A DNA stretch of 64,000 nt from Methanocaldococcus bathoardescens (GTDB taxonomy: Archaea > AGJL01 > Methanococci > Methanococcales > Methanocaldococcaceae). The stretch is taken from the NCBI RefSeq assembly GCF_000739065.1, contig NZ_CP009149.1, positions 868,001 through 932,000 on the forward strand, in the 5' to 3' direction. Below, one piece after another: positions 39,116 to 48,640 of this stretch (its first letter is position 1; the number at the start of each line of letters is the position of its first letter). The notes beneath the pieces were generated by a model. That model was given only the letters and a program-made list of their open reading frames with translations. It was not told the DNA's origin and did not search any database. The position numbers and the translations under genes were made by a program.

Positions 39116-40030
39116 TTAATAAAAAATCCATCCCCAGATAGCAATTACTAATAAAGATAGAGTTGTTGTGATAAATATAGATGAAGCTATCAACTTAACA
39201 TCTAACTCATACAACGTTCCTAAAACAAGGCTCATCATTGCTGAAGGCATAGAACTCTCAACTAACAAAACCTGTTTATCTAAACCTTTTATATTGATTA
39301 GCTCAGATAATGTAAAAGCTGTTGCTGGGGATACAATAAACCTAAATATAGAAGCTACAATTCCCCAAAAAACCCCAAACTTTAAAGCTTTTGGTGAGAG
39401 AGATAAACCCAAAGACATCATAATTAACGGCACTGTTGCTGAAGACAGATAATTTAAAGATTTTAAGAGAAAATTAGGAATATATTCTAATTTAAAACCA
39501 AAAAATACTAATATTATTGTAAGAATTCCTGTTATAAGTGGTGGAAATTTTGCCATTTCTTTTAAAATACTTTTATTTTTACTTTTTCCAAACTTTATTC
39601 CGACATAGGTTCCCAATAACATTGTAGCAAAAACTCCTCCTAAATCGCAGAATATAGCTCTCGCTAATCCCTCTTCACCAAACATTCCTAAAGCTACTGG
39701 ATATCCCAAAAATCCAGTATTTCCAAGCATTGAAACTAATATTAACCCACCAAGTTTCCCATCTTTTAACTTAAAAATATGTTTTCCAAGTAAATAAGCT
39801 AATATTCCAACAAATAAGCAAGATAGAAAAATAACCAATGGAAGCTTTAAAAATTCTAATATCTGAGATGAAGAGACATTTTTTAAGATAGTTAAAAATA
39901 TCGTTGAAGGCATAGCAATATAAATAACAATGTTGTTTAAAATTTTTGCATGCTCTTCCTTTAAAATTTCAAATACTTTTGAAAAGTATCCTACTAAAAC
40001 TAAAATTAAAACAATTAGAACAACATCCAT
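39116..40030 (-). CDS. AEC family permease (auxin efflux carrier-like)
   Basis: A 304-residue protein with about ten hydrophobic segments in the AEC pattern: FSKVFEILKEEHAKILNNIVIYIAMPSTIFLTIL, ILVSMLGNTGFLGYPVALGMFGEEGLARAI and ESSMPSAMMSLVLGTLYELD. Family members export organic anions or auxin-like compounds. The archaeal substrate is unknown. It is followed downstream on the same strand by nothing close, while coaD lies upstream by 24 bases. Confidence 0.85.
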   Translation of the reverse strand: MDVVLIVLILVLVGYFSKVFEILKEEHAKILNNIVIYIAMPSTIFLTILKNVSSSQILEFLKLPLVIFLSCLFVGILAYLLGKHIFKLKDGKLGGLILVSMLGNTGFLGYPVALGMFGEEGLARAIFCDLGGVFATMLLGTYVGIKFGKSKNKSILKEMAKFPPLITGILTIILVFFGFKLEYIPNFLLKSLNYLSSATVPLIMMSLGLSLSPKALKFGVFWGIVASIFRFIVSPATAFTLSELINIKGLDKQVLLVESSMPSAMMSLVLGTLYELDVKLIASSIFITTTLSLLVIAIWGWIFY

Positions 40031-40054
40031 AATATCACATAAGTTTTATATTGG

Positions 40055-40498
40055 TTATTTTATTAATCTCCCTTCCTTATCTATCTCTCCTTTTCTGATT
40101 CTTGTTGTAGATATTGGCTTTCCATCCTCAGCTATTATGTGTTCAAAAACAATAATTTTTAATGGTTTTAATCCTCTAAGTTTTCTAATTTCATTTATTT
40201 TCTCTGCATTTTTTAATGTTTCTTGAGTAACAACTATAATATCATAATCTTCAGTTATTGCATCACCATAGGCATCGTCTATAACCTTAATTTCATAATC
40301 AGCCCCTATGCTATCTAAAAATTTTTTTAAATTTTCTATTCTTGTTTTTAAGTCATTTATTTTATGTGTTTTATATTTTTTAGCAAATTCATCACTTGTT
40401 ATGCCTATAGTTAATTTTCCAAGAGAGGATGCATATTTTAAAAGCTCTTTATGCCCCTTATGCAAAATATCAAATGTTCCTCCTACCACTACCCTCAT
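40055..40498 (-). CDS. coaD: Phosphopantetheine adenylyltransferase (archaeal type)
   Basis: A 147-residue nucleotidyltransferase with the signature [15 protein letters not shown] and the C-terminal motif [15 protein letters not shown] (ISSTxxR-like). It adenylates 4'-phosphopantetheine in coenzyme A synthesis. It is the archaeal COG1019 form, distinct from bacterial CoaD. It follows rsmA with a 2-base gap, so translation is probably coupled. Confidence 0.93.
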   Translation of the reverse strand: MRVVVGGTFDILHKGHKELLKYASSLGKLTIGITSDEFAKKYKTHKINDLKTRIENLKKFLDSIGADYEIKVIDDAYGDAITEDYDIIVVTQETLKNAEKINEIRKLRGLKPLKIIVFEHIIAEDGKPISTTRIRKGEIDKEGRLIK

Positions 40499-40500
40499 AG

Positions 40501-41328
40501 CTATAACCTATCTCTATTTTGCAAAAATCTATAGAATTCATTTGAAAGCTTAACAATATCTTCAACTGAAAGTTTAAAGACCTTCTCGTTTATTAAATTT
40601 TTTATATCCAAGTTAGTATTTGAAAATTCTTCCAATATTTTTTTCATCTCATCTTTACTATAGTTTAATTCCTTAGATGAGTCAATCAACGCCTTCCTAA
40701 CTGATTTATTTCTATGTTGGAAGATAGCCCTCAAAAAATCATCAAAGAAATCTTCATTCTCTATATGATATTTATTTCTATTAGGCTTTATTTTAACTAT
40801 TGCTGAATAAACCTTTGGTCTTGGTGAAAAAGCAGTTGGTGGAACTTTAGCTACTATCTCAACATCTGCTCTTGCTTGCACTGCTACACTCAATCTTCCA
40901 TAGTCCTTTGTTCCTTCCTTAGCTACCATTCTCTTGGCAAATTCATACTGATACATCAAAACAGCTAAATCAAAGCCTTTCTTTATTAGTTTAAATGTTA
41001 TTGGTGATGAAATTTGATATGGAAGATTAGCAACAACCTTATTAAAATCTAACTTGTTTAAATCAACTTTTACTGCATCTCCCCAAATAACTTCAATATT
41101 GTCGTATTTTTCTTTTAATTTATCTTCAAATATCTTTAAATTTTTGTCAATCTCAATAACATAAACTTTTTTAGCATTTTTAGCTAATTCTTCTGTTAAA
41201 ATTCCCTTACCTAAACCAATTTCTAAAACTATATCATCCTTTGTAAGATTTGCAGATTCCACTGCCTTATTAACAAAATTCTTATCTATTAAAAAGCACT
41301 GTCCTAATTTCTTCTTTGGTTTGAACAT
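40501..41328 (-). CDS. rsmA: 16S rRNA dimethyladenosine transferase
   Basis: A 275-residue Rossmann methyltransferase: [17 protein letters not shown], the SAM-binding [17 protein letters not shown], and the catalytic [14 protein letters not shown] (NLPY). It dimethylates two adjacent adenines near the 3' end of 16S rRNA (KsgA/Dim1). The C-terminal domain has [12 protein letters not shown]. It is in a likely operon with coaD and the DUF6293-type gene upstream. Confidence 0.95.
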   Translation of the reverse strand: MFKPKKKLGQCFLIDKNFVNKAVESANLTKDDIVLEIGLGKGILTEELAKNAKKVYVIEIDKNLKIFEDKLKEKYDNIEVIWGDAVKVDLNKLDFNKVVANLPYQISSPITFKLIKKGFDLAVLMYQYEFAKRMVAKEGTKDYGRLSVAVQARADVEIVAKVPPTAFSPRPKVYSAIVKIKPNRNKYHIENEDFFDDFLRAIFQHRNKSVRKALIDSSKELNYSKDEMKKILEEFSNTNLDIKNLINEKVFKLSVEDIVKLSNEFYRFLQNRDRL

Positions 41329-41343
41329 TGTTTCACTTTTTAT

Positions 41344-42264
41344 TTATTCTAAATACATTAACAGTTTCTTTCCCTTTTCACTAATGGTTATATATCTATA
41401 CCTTCCTCTTTTTATTGGCTCATTTATTAAACCCCACTCTAATAATTTTTTAACAACATTTTGATTTATCCAAACAAAATCACTTTGCTTTGTTGTTTTT
41501 TCTTTATCCTTTCCACTCTGTCTCCAGTTAATTAGTTTTCTTATTTCTTCCTTTTCTTTTTCATCGTTAATATTATCTAATATCTCCTCTTTTGTTAATT
41601 GAATGAGTTCTTTTATTGACAATCCTTTATCTCCAGCTCTTTTAATGTATTTTAAAAAGATTATAAGCTCCTCTCTTGGTAGTTTTATATCAAATGGATA
41701 TATAAATTCAACTCCTGCCACACCAAAGGTTCTTGGCATAATCCCATCATAATTATATTTCTCTTTATATTTCTTTCTCAGCTTTTCTTTTTCCTCCTCT
41801 GTTAAATTTTCAAAATATACTTCTGGAATAACATAGTAAGGTATTATTTTTATATCATTTATCGCCATAGCACATAAAGTTCCTGCAATTCCTCCAATAA
41901 CTGAACCAGAAGAAACATTAAAGTAAATTTTTTCAGTATAATTTTCTTTTTCTTCCTTTACAATTTCTTTTATCATCTTAACAATATTTTCTAAATTTAA
42001 GGGCTCTGTTCTTTTTACACATAATTCAATATTATGCTCTTTTAACTCTTTTTCAATGATTTTTAGAAATTCTTTTGCTATTTCTGTATCTTTATCTTCC
42101 TCTCTTGTAATTAAATATATCTTTTCAGCTTTCCCAATTATTGGAACTCTTGTTATTCTTTCTACTTCATAACCTAAAACACCAACATGAACTGCCCCTT
42201 TTATTCTCTTTAAGTTTTCTTTTATTTCTTTACTATCTTTTCTTATCGTTCTCGTTACTATCAT
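41344..42264 (-). CDS. CARF-like domain/HTH transcriptional regulator (DUF6293 type)
   Basis: A 306-residue protein. The N-terminal 150 residues form a Rossmann-like domain with HVGVLGYEVERITRVPI, KIYLITRE and FNVSSGSVIGGIAGTLCA, the pattern of CARF ligand-binding domains. The C-terminal 100 residues form a winged helix (KKLLEWGLINEPIKRGRYRYITISEKGKKLL). Related families (Csa3-type) sense cyclic oligoadenylates near CRISPR loci; none is visible here. An inverted repeat flanks its own TATA box, suggesting autoregulation. The family assignment is from sequence pattern only. Confidence 0.7.
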   Translation of the reverse strand: MIVTRTIRKDSKEIKENLKRIKGAVHVGVLGYEVERITRVPIIGKAEKIYLITREEDKDTEIAKEFLKIIEKELKEHNIELCVKRTEPLNLENIVKMIKEIVKEEKENYTEKIYFNVSSGSVIGGIAGTLCAMAINDIKIIPYYVIPEVYFENLTEEEKEKLRKKYKEKYNYDGIMPRTFGVAGVEFIYPFDIKLPREELIIFLKYIKRAGDKGLSIKELIQLTKEEILDNINDEKEKEEIRKLINWRQSGKDKEKTTKQSDFVWINQNVVKKLLEWGLINEPIKRGRYRYITISEKGKKLLMYLE

Positions 42265-42283
42265 AATTTCCCTCTTTAATCAT

Positions 42284-42304
42284 ATTAAGCATATAAAGCT
42301 TAAT
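42284..42304 (-). promoter_or_regulatory. Inverted repeat enclosing the TATA box of the CARF-like regulator gene
   Basis: ATTAAGC and GCTTAAT (7 bp each) flank TTTATAT on the minus strand. A dimer bound here would block TBP. It lies about 20-40 bases before the regulator start. If this TATA is used the leader would be nearly absent, although a GAGGG ribosome binding site exists, so an upstream promoter is possible. Confidence 0.5.
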
Positions 42305-42388
42305 AAAATGTTTAGGTTTTATATGATATGAAACTAACTTACTATAACATAAAATTGAAATATTAAAAAAATAAAAACGGTGTTTGTC

Positions 42389-42616
42389 ATGAAAAAGCTT
42401 TTTATAATATTTGTTCTTGGACTTATCTTATGTAATATAGTGTGGGCAAATAGTAATAATACAAACATTTCTAATGATACAAACACTTCTTCCGTGAATG
42501 GGAGCAGTAACGAAAGCTCTGCAAGTGCTGGAACTACAAGAGCTCCAATACCTTTTGGTGCTATACTACTTTCGTTAATTGCAGTTCCATTTATAGCTTA
42601 CAAAAAAATAAAATAA
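42389..42616 (+). CDS. Small secreted protein with a C-terminal sorting-like signal
   Basis: A 75-residue protein starting MKKLFIIFVLGLILCNIVWA, a clear signal peptide, after GGTGTTTGTC. The middle 35 residues are almost only N, S, T, G and A (many NxS/T sequons). The end, APIPFGAILLSLIAVPFIAYKKIK in two parts (PIPFG, a hydrophobic stretch, then KKIK), resembles the motif-helix-basic tail of archaeosortase substrates. It is probably a glycosylated surface protein; the function is unknown. Confidence 0.65.
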   Translation: MKKLFIIFVLGLILCNIVWANSNNTNISNDTNTSSVNGSSNESSASAGTTRAPIPFGAILLSLIAVPFIAYKKIK

Positions 42617-42625
42617 AATAAAAAT

Positions 42626-44596
42626 CTACTCCAACAACTTAACAACCTTTTCTTCAATCTCATCTACTGGTTTATTTAAAATATTGGCCAATGCCTCAGC
42701 AAATATCCTTGCATACTTCATAACATACTTTCTCTTCTTTTCTTCCTCTGCCTCTCTTCTAATTCTTGATAAATATTTCTCCAACTCCCTACCACAAATC
42801 ATCAACGCATGCCTAATTTCATTATAAATCTCTTCATTTTCATTTTCACTGCAAGCAACTGCCTGCTTTCCTGCTGAGGTATAAGGAATAAACGTAGATA
42901 TTAGATTAACAAACACTGTTATTGGTGCATCTTCCCCTCTCAACCCATATCTCTTCCAATTTATACTTTTAACTGCCTTAGTTAAACCACAAGCAGAGGC
43001 ATCATATAACAAAGGAACGTGGTTGGCAAATCTCATAATCTCCATTCTCCTTCCTTCATCACTCTGCCTTCCTGCATTTCCTCCGTAAGCAATAGCAACT
43101 TCAACAGCGAATGGAATTCCTCCCTTATAAGTTTTTGGATTTCTTGTAATTGCTTTAACAAAATCTGGCTGTAAAAGTTCTTTTAATGATTTTTCTATAT
43201 TCTCTGCTCCAATAGGTCTTAATCCAGTAGTTGGTGGAGCCATGAATTCCATACTTTGTAGACAATTAACAATCATCTCCGCCTCATCCCAAGTTAATTC
43301 CTTAGGATTTTTATTTAAGATGTTTTTAACTTCATCCTCAAATTTTTTTAATTCTTCATCAGATATTAGCCCTTTATTTTTTATTTCAGCAATAAACTCT
43401 TCTGGATTTTTTACAATATTTTTAACTTTTTTATTCAATTCATCAACAACTGTAGCTGATAAATAGTTCTTTTCAGCCCACTCCATAAAGTTTTCTGGTA
43501 TCTTCTTAAAGTGGTTCTTTATTTTGTTTATCTCCTCTTCACTTAGCTTATTAAATAAATATTCCATTGTTACATATTTTAGAGCGTATCTCTTTAATTC
43601 ATCTAAGCTTTCTGGAAGGTTTTTAATTAACATCTTAACTGTATCTATCTCATCATCACTAATGTAATCTTTAAATCTATTTAGATAGCTCTCAATATCT
43701 ATATCTAAATAACAGGAAACTACCATATTCCAAAATACGCTATCTTTAAATTTCTTTAATATCAAATCTCTAAGTAGATAACTTGAAAGCTCTTTAATCC
43801 TTTTTGTTGTAACTCTTGACAATTCAGAGACAAGCATTGAAGATACTTTCTTTGATTTTGTCTTTCTTGCAATATATAACAGCTCATCAGTGGTTAAACC
43901 ATAAGGATGGGGCTTCATCTCCTCTGGTTTTTTTGGCAATTCATCAACAACTCTATCAAATACAACCTCTCCATAAGGGTCTTTTAATACAATTTTTGCG
44001 TGTGGAGATGCTAAACTTATCCTTCTCAAATATTCAAAAGGTCCAAATTCTCCTCTGTTGTAGCTAACTTCCTTAAACTCTCCTTCTACCCTTGTCCCTC
44101 TCCATTTCCCTTTCCTTACCTTTTTTGATACAATTTCTCCCTCGTTTTTCTCAACGTTCATCTTTACATCAACTTCATAGATATTGCCATCTCCTGTTGA
44201 TGTTATAATCTTTAACGGCTTTCCTGTTGTTATTTGTGAAAATAATAAAACTCCTGCTGCCCCAATTCCCTGCTGTCCTCTTGATTGTATAAACCTATGC
44301 ATCTTAGAACCAGCCAACATCTTTCCAAATACTTTTGGAATAAATTCTAAAGGAATTCCTGGACCGTTATCTTCAACCGCTACTTTGTAGTGGTCAGCTC
44401 CCAACTTTTCAATTTCAACTTTTATATCTGGTAAAATACCGGCTTCTTCACACGCATCTAAGCTATTTGTGACCAATTCATGTATTATTGTAGTTAAGCT
44501 TCTAATTTTTCCACTGTATCCAAGCATGTGTTTATTTTTTCTAAAAAATTCAGCAACGGAATGTTCTTTAAATTCTTTAAATAAGGCTTCACTCAT
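42626..44596 (-). CDS. top6B: Type II DNA topoisomerase VI subunit B
   Basis: A 656-residue protein starting [21 protein letters not shown] after GGTGGGAT. The GHKL ATPase motifs are [15 protein letters not shown] (N box), [13 protein letters not shown] (G1) and [11 protein letters not shown] (G2). The C-terminal transducer has the switch-lysine region and [15 protein letters not shown]. It is the ATPase subunit of Topo VI; subunit A is elsewhere. No close partner is adjacent. The C terminus has the coiled-coil [17 protein letters not shown]. Confidence 0.96.
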   Translation of the reverse strand: MSEALFKEFKEHSVAEFFRKNKHMLGYSGKIRSLTTIIHELVTNSLDACEEAGILPDIKVEIEKLGADHYKVAVEDNGPGIPLEFIPKVFGKMLAGSKMHRFIQSRGQQGIGAAGVLLFSQITTGKPLKIITSTGDGNIYEVDVKMNVEKNEGEIVSKKVRKGKWRGTRVEGEFKEVSYNRGEFGPFEYLRRISLASPHAKIVLKDPYGEVVFDRVVDELPKKPEEMKPHPYGLTTDELLYIARKTKSKKVSSMLVSELSRVTTKRIKELSSYLLRDLILKKFKDSVFWNMVVSCYLDIDIESYLNRFKDYISDDEIDTVKMLIKNLPESLDELKRYALKYVTMEYLFNKLSEEEINKIKNHFKKIPENFMEWAEKNYLSATVVDELNKKVKNIVKNPEEFIAEIKNKGLISDEELKKFEDEVKNILNKNPKELTWDEAEMIVNCLQSMEFMAPPTTGLRPIGAENIEKSLKELLQPDFVKAITRNPKTYKGGIPFAVEVAIAYGGNAGRQSDEGRRMEIMRFANHVPLLYDASACGLTKAVKSINWKRYGLRGEDAPITVFVNLISTFIPYTSAGKQAVACSENENEEIYNEIRHALMICGRELEKYLSRIRREAEEEKKRKYVMKYARIFAEALANILNKPVDEIEEKVVKLLE

Positions 44597-44758
44597 ATAT
44601 CCCACCATTAAAGTTAATTTAATAGGATTTTGAAAACTCAGTAGTTATATGTTAATGAATAATATATAAAATTTAAAATCATCCAAGTTTATATATTAAA
44701 CAAAAAATTAGTGAAAATAAGAAAAAATAAAATAAATAAAAATTAATTAAAATTTCCA

Positions 44759-45883
44759 TTAAACTTTCTTTTCTTTAACAACAATCAGCCTATCTGTGCA
44801 TGTAAAACATGGGTCACAGCTCGCTATAATTAATTCAGCATCTGAAACATGATGCCCTGGCAGAATTGCTTCCATACAAGCCAAGTTAGTTGCTGTTGGT
44901 GTTCTAACTTTCGCCTGCCTAACCCTCCCATTTTCATCTAAGCCATAGGAATAATAAACTTGCCCCCTTTGAGCTTCATTATAAACATCTATTGGTTTAA
45001 ATGCCCTTAATTCATAGTTTGGATTATATATCCTCTTATCTAAATTTGGCAAATCCTTTAAAGCCTGTCTAATTATTTTAATGCTCTCAAAACACTCATA
45101 AAATCTTACTGCCAATCTGCTAAATACATCTCCGTCATCAAATAAAATTTCCTCAAACTCAAAGTTGTCATAAACTGGAACTTGCCCCTTTTTTCTCATA
45201 TCACAAGATATTCCAGAACCTCTCGCTGTAGGTCCTAAAGCATGTAATTTTTTAGCAGTTTTTTTATCTAAAACACCAACATCCTTAATTCTTGCCATAA
45301 TCATTGGGTCATTTATAGTTCTCTCCAACAGTTTTTTTAAGTTTTCTTCAAACTTCTCCAACCTCTCCAATAATGCAGGGATTTTACTCTCATTTATATT
45401 ACATCTCGGCCTAATTCCTCCTATTATTGGGCAAGAGTATTGAGCTCTTCCTCCAGTAATCTCTCCTAAAATTTGCATTATTGGCTCTCTAATCATAAAT
45501 GCCCTAAATGCCATTGTCTCAAAACCTAAAACTTCAAATGCATGCCCAAACAGTAAAGTGTGAGAATGTAATCTCTCTAATTCCTCAACTATTGCCCTTA
45601 TATATTCAGCCCTCTCAGGCACTTCTATATCACATCCCCTTTCAGTAACCATTACATTCGTCCATACATGAATGTGAGAGCAGATTCCACAAATCTTTTC
45701 TGATAATATACTAACTTTTTCTGGAGGAAGACCTTCCATAATAAGCTCTATCCCTCTATAATTGACACCAATTACTAATTCAGCCTCTTTTATAATTTCA
45801 TCTTCAATAAATAATCTCAATCTGTGTGGTTCAAGCATCGTTGGATGAACTGGACCTATAGCTATCTCTCCCTCATACTTCAT
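44759..45883 (-). CDS. ehbN: NiFe hydrogenase large subunit of an energy-converting hydrogenase (EhbN-like)
   Basis: A 374-residue protein starting [21 protein letters not shown]. The nickel-binding cysteine pairs are [13 protein letters not shown] and [12 protein letters not shown], each holding the CxxC of group 4 hydrogenase large subunits. The C terminus ends soon after the last pair, as in Ech/Ehb type enzymes. Ehb couples ion flux to low-potential ferredoxin reduction for anabolism. It lies apart from other hydrogenase genes, which I recall as the state of ehbN in M. jannaschii. Eha-type is the alternative. Confidence 0.8.
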   Translation of the reverse strand: MKYEGEIAIGPVHPTMLEPHRLRLFIEDEIIKEAELVIGVNYRGIELIMEGLPPEKVSILSEKICGICSHIHVWTNVMVTERGCDIEVPERAEYIRAIVEELERLHSHTLLFGHAFEVLGFETMAFRAFMIREPIMQILGEITGGRAQYSCPIIGGIRPRCNINESKIPALLERLEKFEENLKKLLERTINDPMIMARIKDVGVLDKKTAKKLHALGPTARGSGISCDMRKKGQVPVYDNFEFEEILFDDGDVFSRLAVRFYECFESIKIIRQALKDLPNLDKRIYNPNYELRAFKPIDVYNEAQRGQVYYSYGLDENGRVRQAKVRTPTATNLACMEAILPGHHVSDAELIIASCDPCFTCTDRLIVVKEKKV

Positions 45884-45944
45884 GAACAACACCTAATAAT
45901 TATAAACATTGAAACCATATTGATAATGAGTTATGAAATAAAAT

Positions 45945-45966
45945 TTATCATAATTAATAATGATAA
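45945..45966. promoter_or_regulatory. Inverted repeat in the divergent ehbN-thiC promoter region
   Basis: TTATCAT and ATGATAA (7 bp) are separated by 8 bases. It lies between the divergent starts, about 15 bases upstream of a TATA-like TATATA at 45981-45986 that would serve thiC. A regulator site is possible. No TPP riboswitch-like structure is seen in the short thiC leader. Confidence 0.4.
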
Positions 45967-46047
45967 TTTACATAGCCTTTTATATAGTTTTGTTTTTAAT
46001 AAAAATTTGTTGAAAGCATTTTGATTATTACAAATTTGGTGATTGTT

Positions 46048-47328
46048 ATGACTCAAATGGATGATGCAAAGAATGGAATTGTTACAGAGGAGATGAAAAT
46101 TGTTGCTAAAAAAGAAAACATTGATGCTGAAAAGCTTAGAAGACTTATAGCTAAAGGTTATGCTGTAATTTTAAAGAATATCAATAGAGATACAGATCCA
46201 GTTGGTATTGGGCAGAATTTAAGAACTAAAGTTAATGCAAACATTGGAACTTCTCCAGATTGTGTAGATATTAAGTTAGAGATAGAGAAGGCAAAGATTG
46301 CTGAAAAGTATGGAGCAGATGCAGTAATGGACTTAAGTACTGGAGGAAATTTGGAAGAGATTAGGAAAGCTATAATGGATGCAGTTAATATCCCTATTGG
46401 AACTGTCCCAATTTACGAAGTTGGAAAATTGGCGAGAGAGAAGTATGGAAGAGTCATTGATATGGATGAAGATTTAATATTCAATGTAATTGAAAAGCAG
46501 GCAAAGGAAGGCGTAGATTTTATGACTTTACATTGCGGTATAACTAAGCAGTCAGTTGAGAGATTAAAGAGGAGTGGTAGAGTAATGGGTGTTGTAAGTA
46601 GAGGAGGAGCATTTTTAACTGCCTATATCTTATATCACAATGAAGAAAATCCATTATACAAAAACTTTGATTATTTATTAGATATCCTTAAAGAATATGA
46701 TGTAACTATAAGCTTAGGAGATGGGATGAGACCAGGATGTTTGGCAGATAACACAGACAGAGCTCAAATTGAAGAACTCATTACCTTAGGAGAGTTAGTT
46801 GAGAGATGTAGAGAAAAAGGCGTTCAATGTATGGTAGAAGGGCCTGGACACGTTCCTATAAACTATATAGAAACAAACATCAGATTGCAAAAAAGTTTAT
46901 GTAAAAATGCCCCATTCTACGTTTTAGGGCCGATAGTTACAGATATAGCCCCTGGTTATGACCACATAACATCTGCAATAGGAGGGGCATTAGCTGGTTA
47001 CTATGGAGCTGATTTCCTTTGTTATGTAACCCCAAGTGAGCATTTAAGATTGCCTACAATAGAGGATGTCAAAGAAGGAGTTATAGCTACTAAAATAGCC
47101 GCTCAAGCTGCTGATGTTGCTAAAGGGAATAAATTAGCATGGGAAAAAGAGATAGATATGGCTTATGCAAGAAAAAATCATGATTGGGAAAAACAGTTTG
47201 AATTAGCAATAGATAAGGAGAAAGCAAAAAAGATGAGAGAAGAAATTCCTTCAAAAGAAGAAAGAGCATGTTCAATTTGTGGAGATTACTGTGCCTTGTT
47301 AATGGTTGAAGAGTTGGGAAAGAGATAA
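46048..47328 (+). CDS. thiC: Phosphomethylpyrimidine synthase ThiC
   Basis: A 426-residue radical SAM enzyme starting MTQMDDAKNGIVTEEMKIVA after GGTGATTGTT. It has ADAVMDLSTGGNLEEIR, the SRGG motif in VSRGGAFL, MVEGPGHVPINYIE and the C-terminal cluster motif CSICGDYC that binds the 4Fe-4S cluster. It converts aminoimidazole ribotide to hydroxymethylpyrimidine phosphate for thiamine. It is shorter at the N terminus than the bacterial enzyme, as usual in archaea. Confidence 0.96.
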   Translation: MTQMDDAKNGIVTEEMKIVAKKENIDAEKLRRLIAKGYAVILKNINRDTDPVGIGQNLRTKVNANIGTSPDCVDIKLEIEKAKIAEKYGADAVMDLSTGGNLEEIRKAIMDAVNIPIGTVPIYEVGKLAREKYGRVIDMDEDLIFNVIEKQAKEGVDFMTLHCGITKQSVERLKRSGRVMGVVSRGGAFLTAYILYHNEENPLYKNFDYLLDILKEYDVTISLGDGMRPGCLADNTDRAQIEELITLGELVERCREKGVQCMVEGPGHVPINYIETNIRLQKSLCKNAPFYVLGPIVTDIAPGYDHITSAIGGALAGYYGADFLCYVTPSEHLRLPTIEDVKEGVIATKIAAQAADVAKGNKLAWEKEIDMAYARKNHDWEKQFELAIDKEKAKKMREEIPSKEERACSICGDYCALLMVEELGKR

Positions 47329-47385
47329 ACTAAATAAAAAATAAAAAATCCTATTTTAAAACCCCCTAATCATTTAAAGTTTAAC

Positions 47386-47465
47386 CATAGTTCTTTGCAA
47401 AAGTAATTAAAATTAACTAAGAAATCCTTAAAAATTTTAATTTTTAGTTTATTAAAAAAACTATA
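47386..47465. repeat. Degenerate copy of the inner TIR element
   Basis: CATAGTTCTTTGCAAAAGTAATTAAAATTAA matches the left end of the element at 34542 in two blocks (TAGTT-TTTGCAAAA, then ATTAAAATTAA). The right end AAAAAAACTATA matches its right end weakly. The interior is shorter (80 bases) and lacks the GC hairpin. It lies just upstream of the cysteine desulfidase-type gene. Confidence 0.5.
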
Positions 47466-47485
47466 TAGATTTTTAGGTGTCTCTT

Positions 47486-48640
47486 ATGAACAAAAATGAA
47501 ATAATAACTAAAATTTTAAAAAATGAAGTTGTTAAGGCATTAGGATGCACAGAGGTTGGATTAATTGGCTACACTGTTGCTAAGGCAAAACCAGAGGATG
47601 TGTATTCAATAAAAGAGATTAAACTAATTTTAGATAAAGGAACTTTTAAAAACGCCTATTCAGTTGGTGTTCCAAATACAAAGAAATTTGGAATACTACC
47701 AGCGATTGTTGGAGGTTTGTTAGGAAATGAAGAGAATAAGCTCGAAGTATTTAAAGATATAAAATATGATGAGGAATTAGAGAGGTTTATAGAAAATAGA
47801 TTAAAAATAGAGGTTATTGATTCAGATGTTTATTGTAAGGTAATTATAGAAGCTGATAAAACTTATGAAGCTGAAACTAAAGGCAGTCATTCTGGAAAAT
47901 CGATTTCAGATAAGTTAAAAAATACTTACAAAAACTTAACTCTTAAAGATTTCATTGATTATATTGAAGATATTCCAGAAGAAGTTGTTGAAATTATAAA
48001 AGAGACCATAAACGTAAATAAAAATCTCTCAACACCAGAAGTTCCAGAAGATTTTATTAGATTAGAGTTGAATGATGAAACTCTAAATTATATGCTTAAA
48101 AAAACCATTTCAGCAGTTTATAATAGAATGATTGGCATTAATAAACCAGCTATGGCTATTGCTGGTAGTGGAAATATGGGGATTACTGCAACTCTACCAA
48201 TAATTGCTTATGATGAAATAGAAGGAAATGATGAAGAGAAATTAATTAAATCTATCACATTATCTGCCCTAACAACCATATATTCAGCATATCACTCATC
48301 ATATATCTCAGCAATGTGTGGATGTGTAAATAGAGGAGGAATTGGGGTAGTTTCTTGTCTCTCATACTATATATTTGGAGCTGATAGGATTGAAGAAAGT
48401 ATTAAGAGTTTTACAGCAAACCTTCCAGGAATCATTTGTGATGGTGGAAAAATTGGCTGTGCTTTAAAAATAGCTTCTGGTGTCTTTGCAATATACTTAT
48501 CTTTATTTTCTAAAGTTCCATATACAAATGGAATCGTTGGAAAGGACTTTAAAGAGTGTATAGAGAATATTGGAAAAATTGGAAGAGCAATGAAGTCAGT
48601 AGATAATGAAATAATAGAGATATTGAAAAACAAAAAATAA
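47486..48640 (+). CDS. L-cysteine desulfidase family protein (UPF0597/CyuA type)
   Basis: A 384-residue protein starting MNKNEIITKILKNEVVKALGCTEVG after AGGTGTCTCTT. It has GCTE with the presumed catalytic cysteine, CGCVNRGGIG and CDGGKIGC, the cysteines thought to hold a 4Fe-4S cluster. The M. jannaschii homologue (MJ1025, from memory) was shown to release sulfide, pyruvate and ammonia from L-cysteine. This suggests a role in cysteine breakdown or sulfur supply. Serine dehydratase is the structural relative. Confidence 0.85.
   Translation: MNKNEIITKILKNEVVKALGCTEVGLIGYTVAKAKPEDVYSIKEIKLILDKGTFKNAYSVGVPNTKKFGILPAIVGGLLGNEENKLEVFKDIKYDEELERFIENRLKIEVIDSDVYCKVIIEADKTYEAETKGSHSGKSISDKLKNTYKNLTLKDFIDYIEDIPEEVVEIIKETINVNKNLSTPEVPEDFIRLELNDETLNYMLKKTISAVYNRMIGINKPAMAIAGSGNMGITATLPIIAYDEIEGNDEEKLIKSITLSALTTIYSAYHSSYISAMCGCVNRGGIGVVSCLSYYIFGADRIEESIKSFTANLPGIICDGGKIGCALKIASGVFAIYLSLFSKVPYTNGIVGKDFKECIENIGKIGRAMKSVDNEIIEILKNKK

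Noticed and set aside
44640-44665. Another copy of the TIR element end before top6B (TTTTGAAAACTCAGTAGTTATA)
   Set aside because: Only about 12 bases match and no partner inverted repeat is found.
45893-46047. TPP riboswitch before thiC
   Set aside because: The leader after the likely TATA is only about 40 bases and AT-rich, with none of the conserved thi-box sequence.
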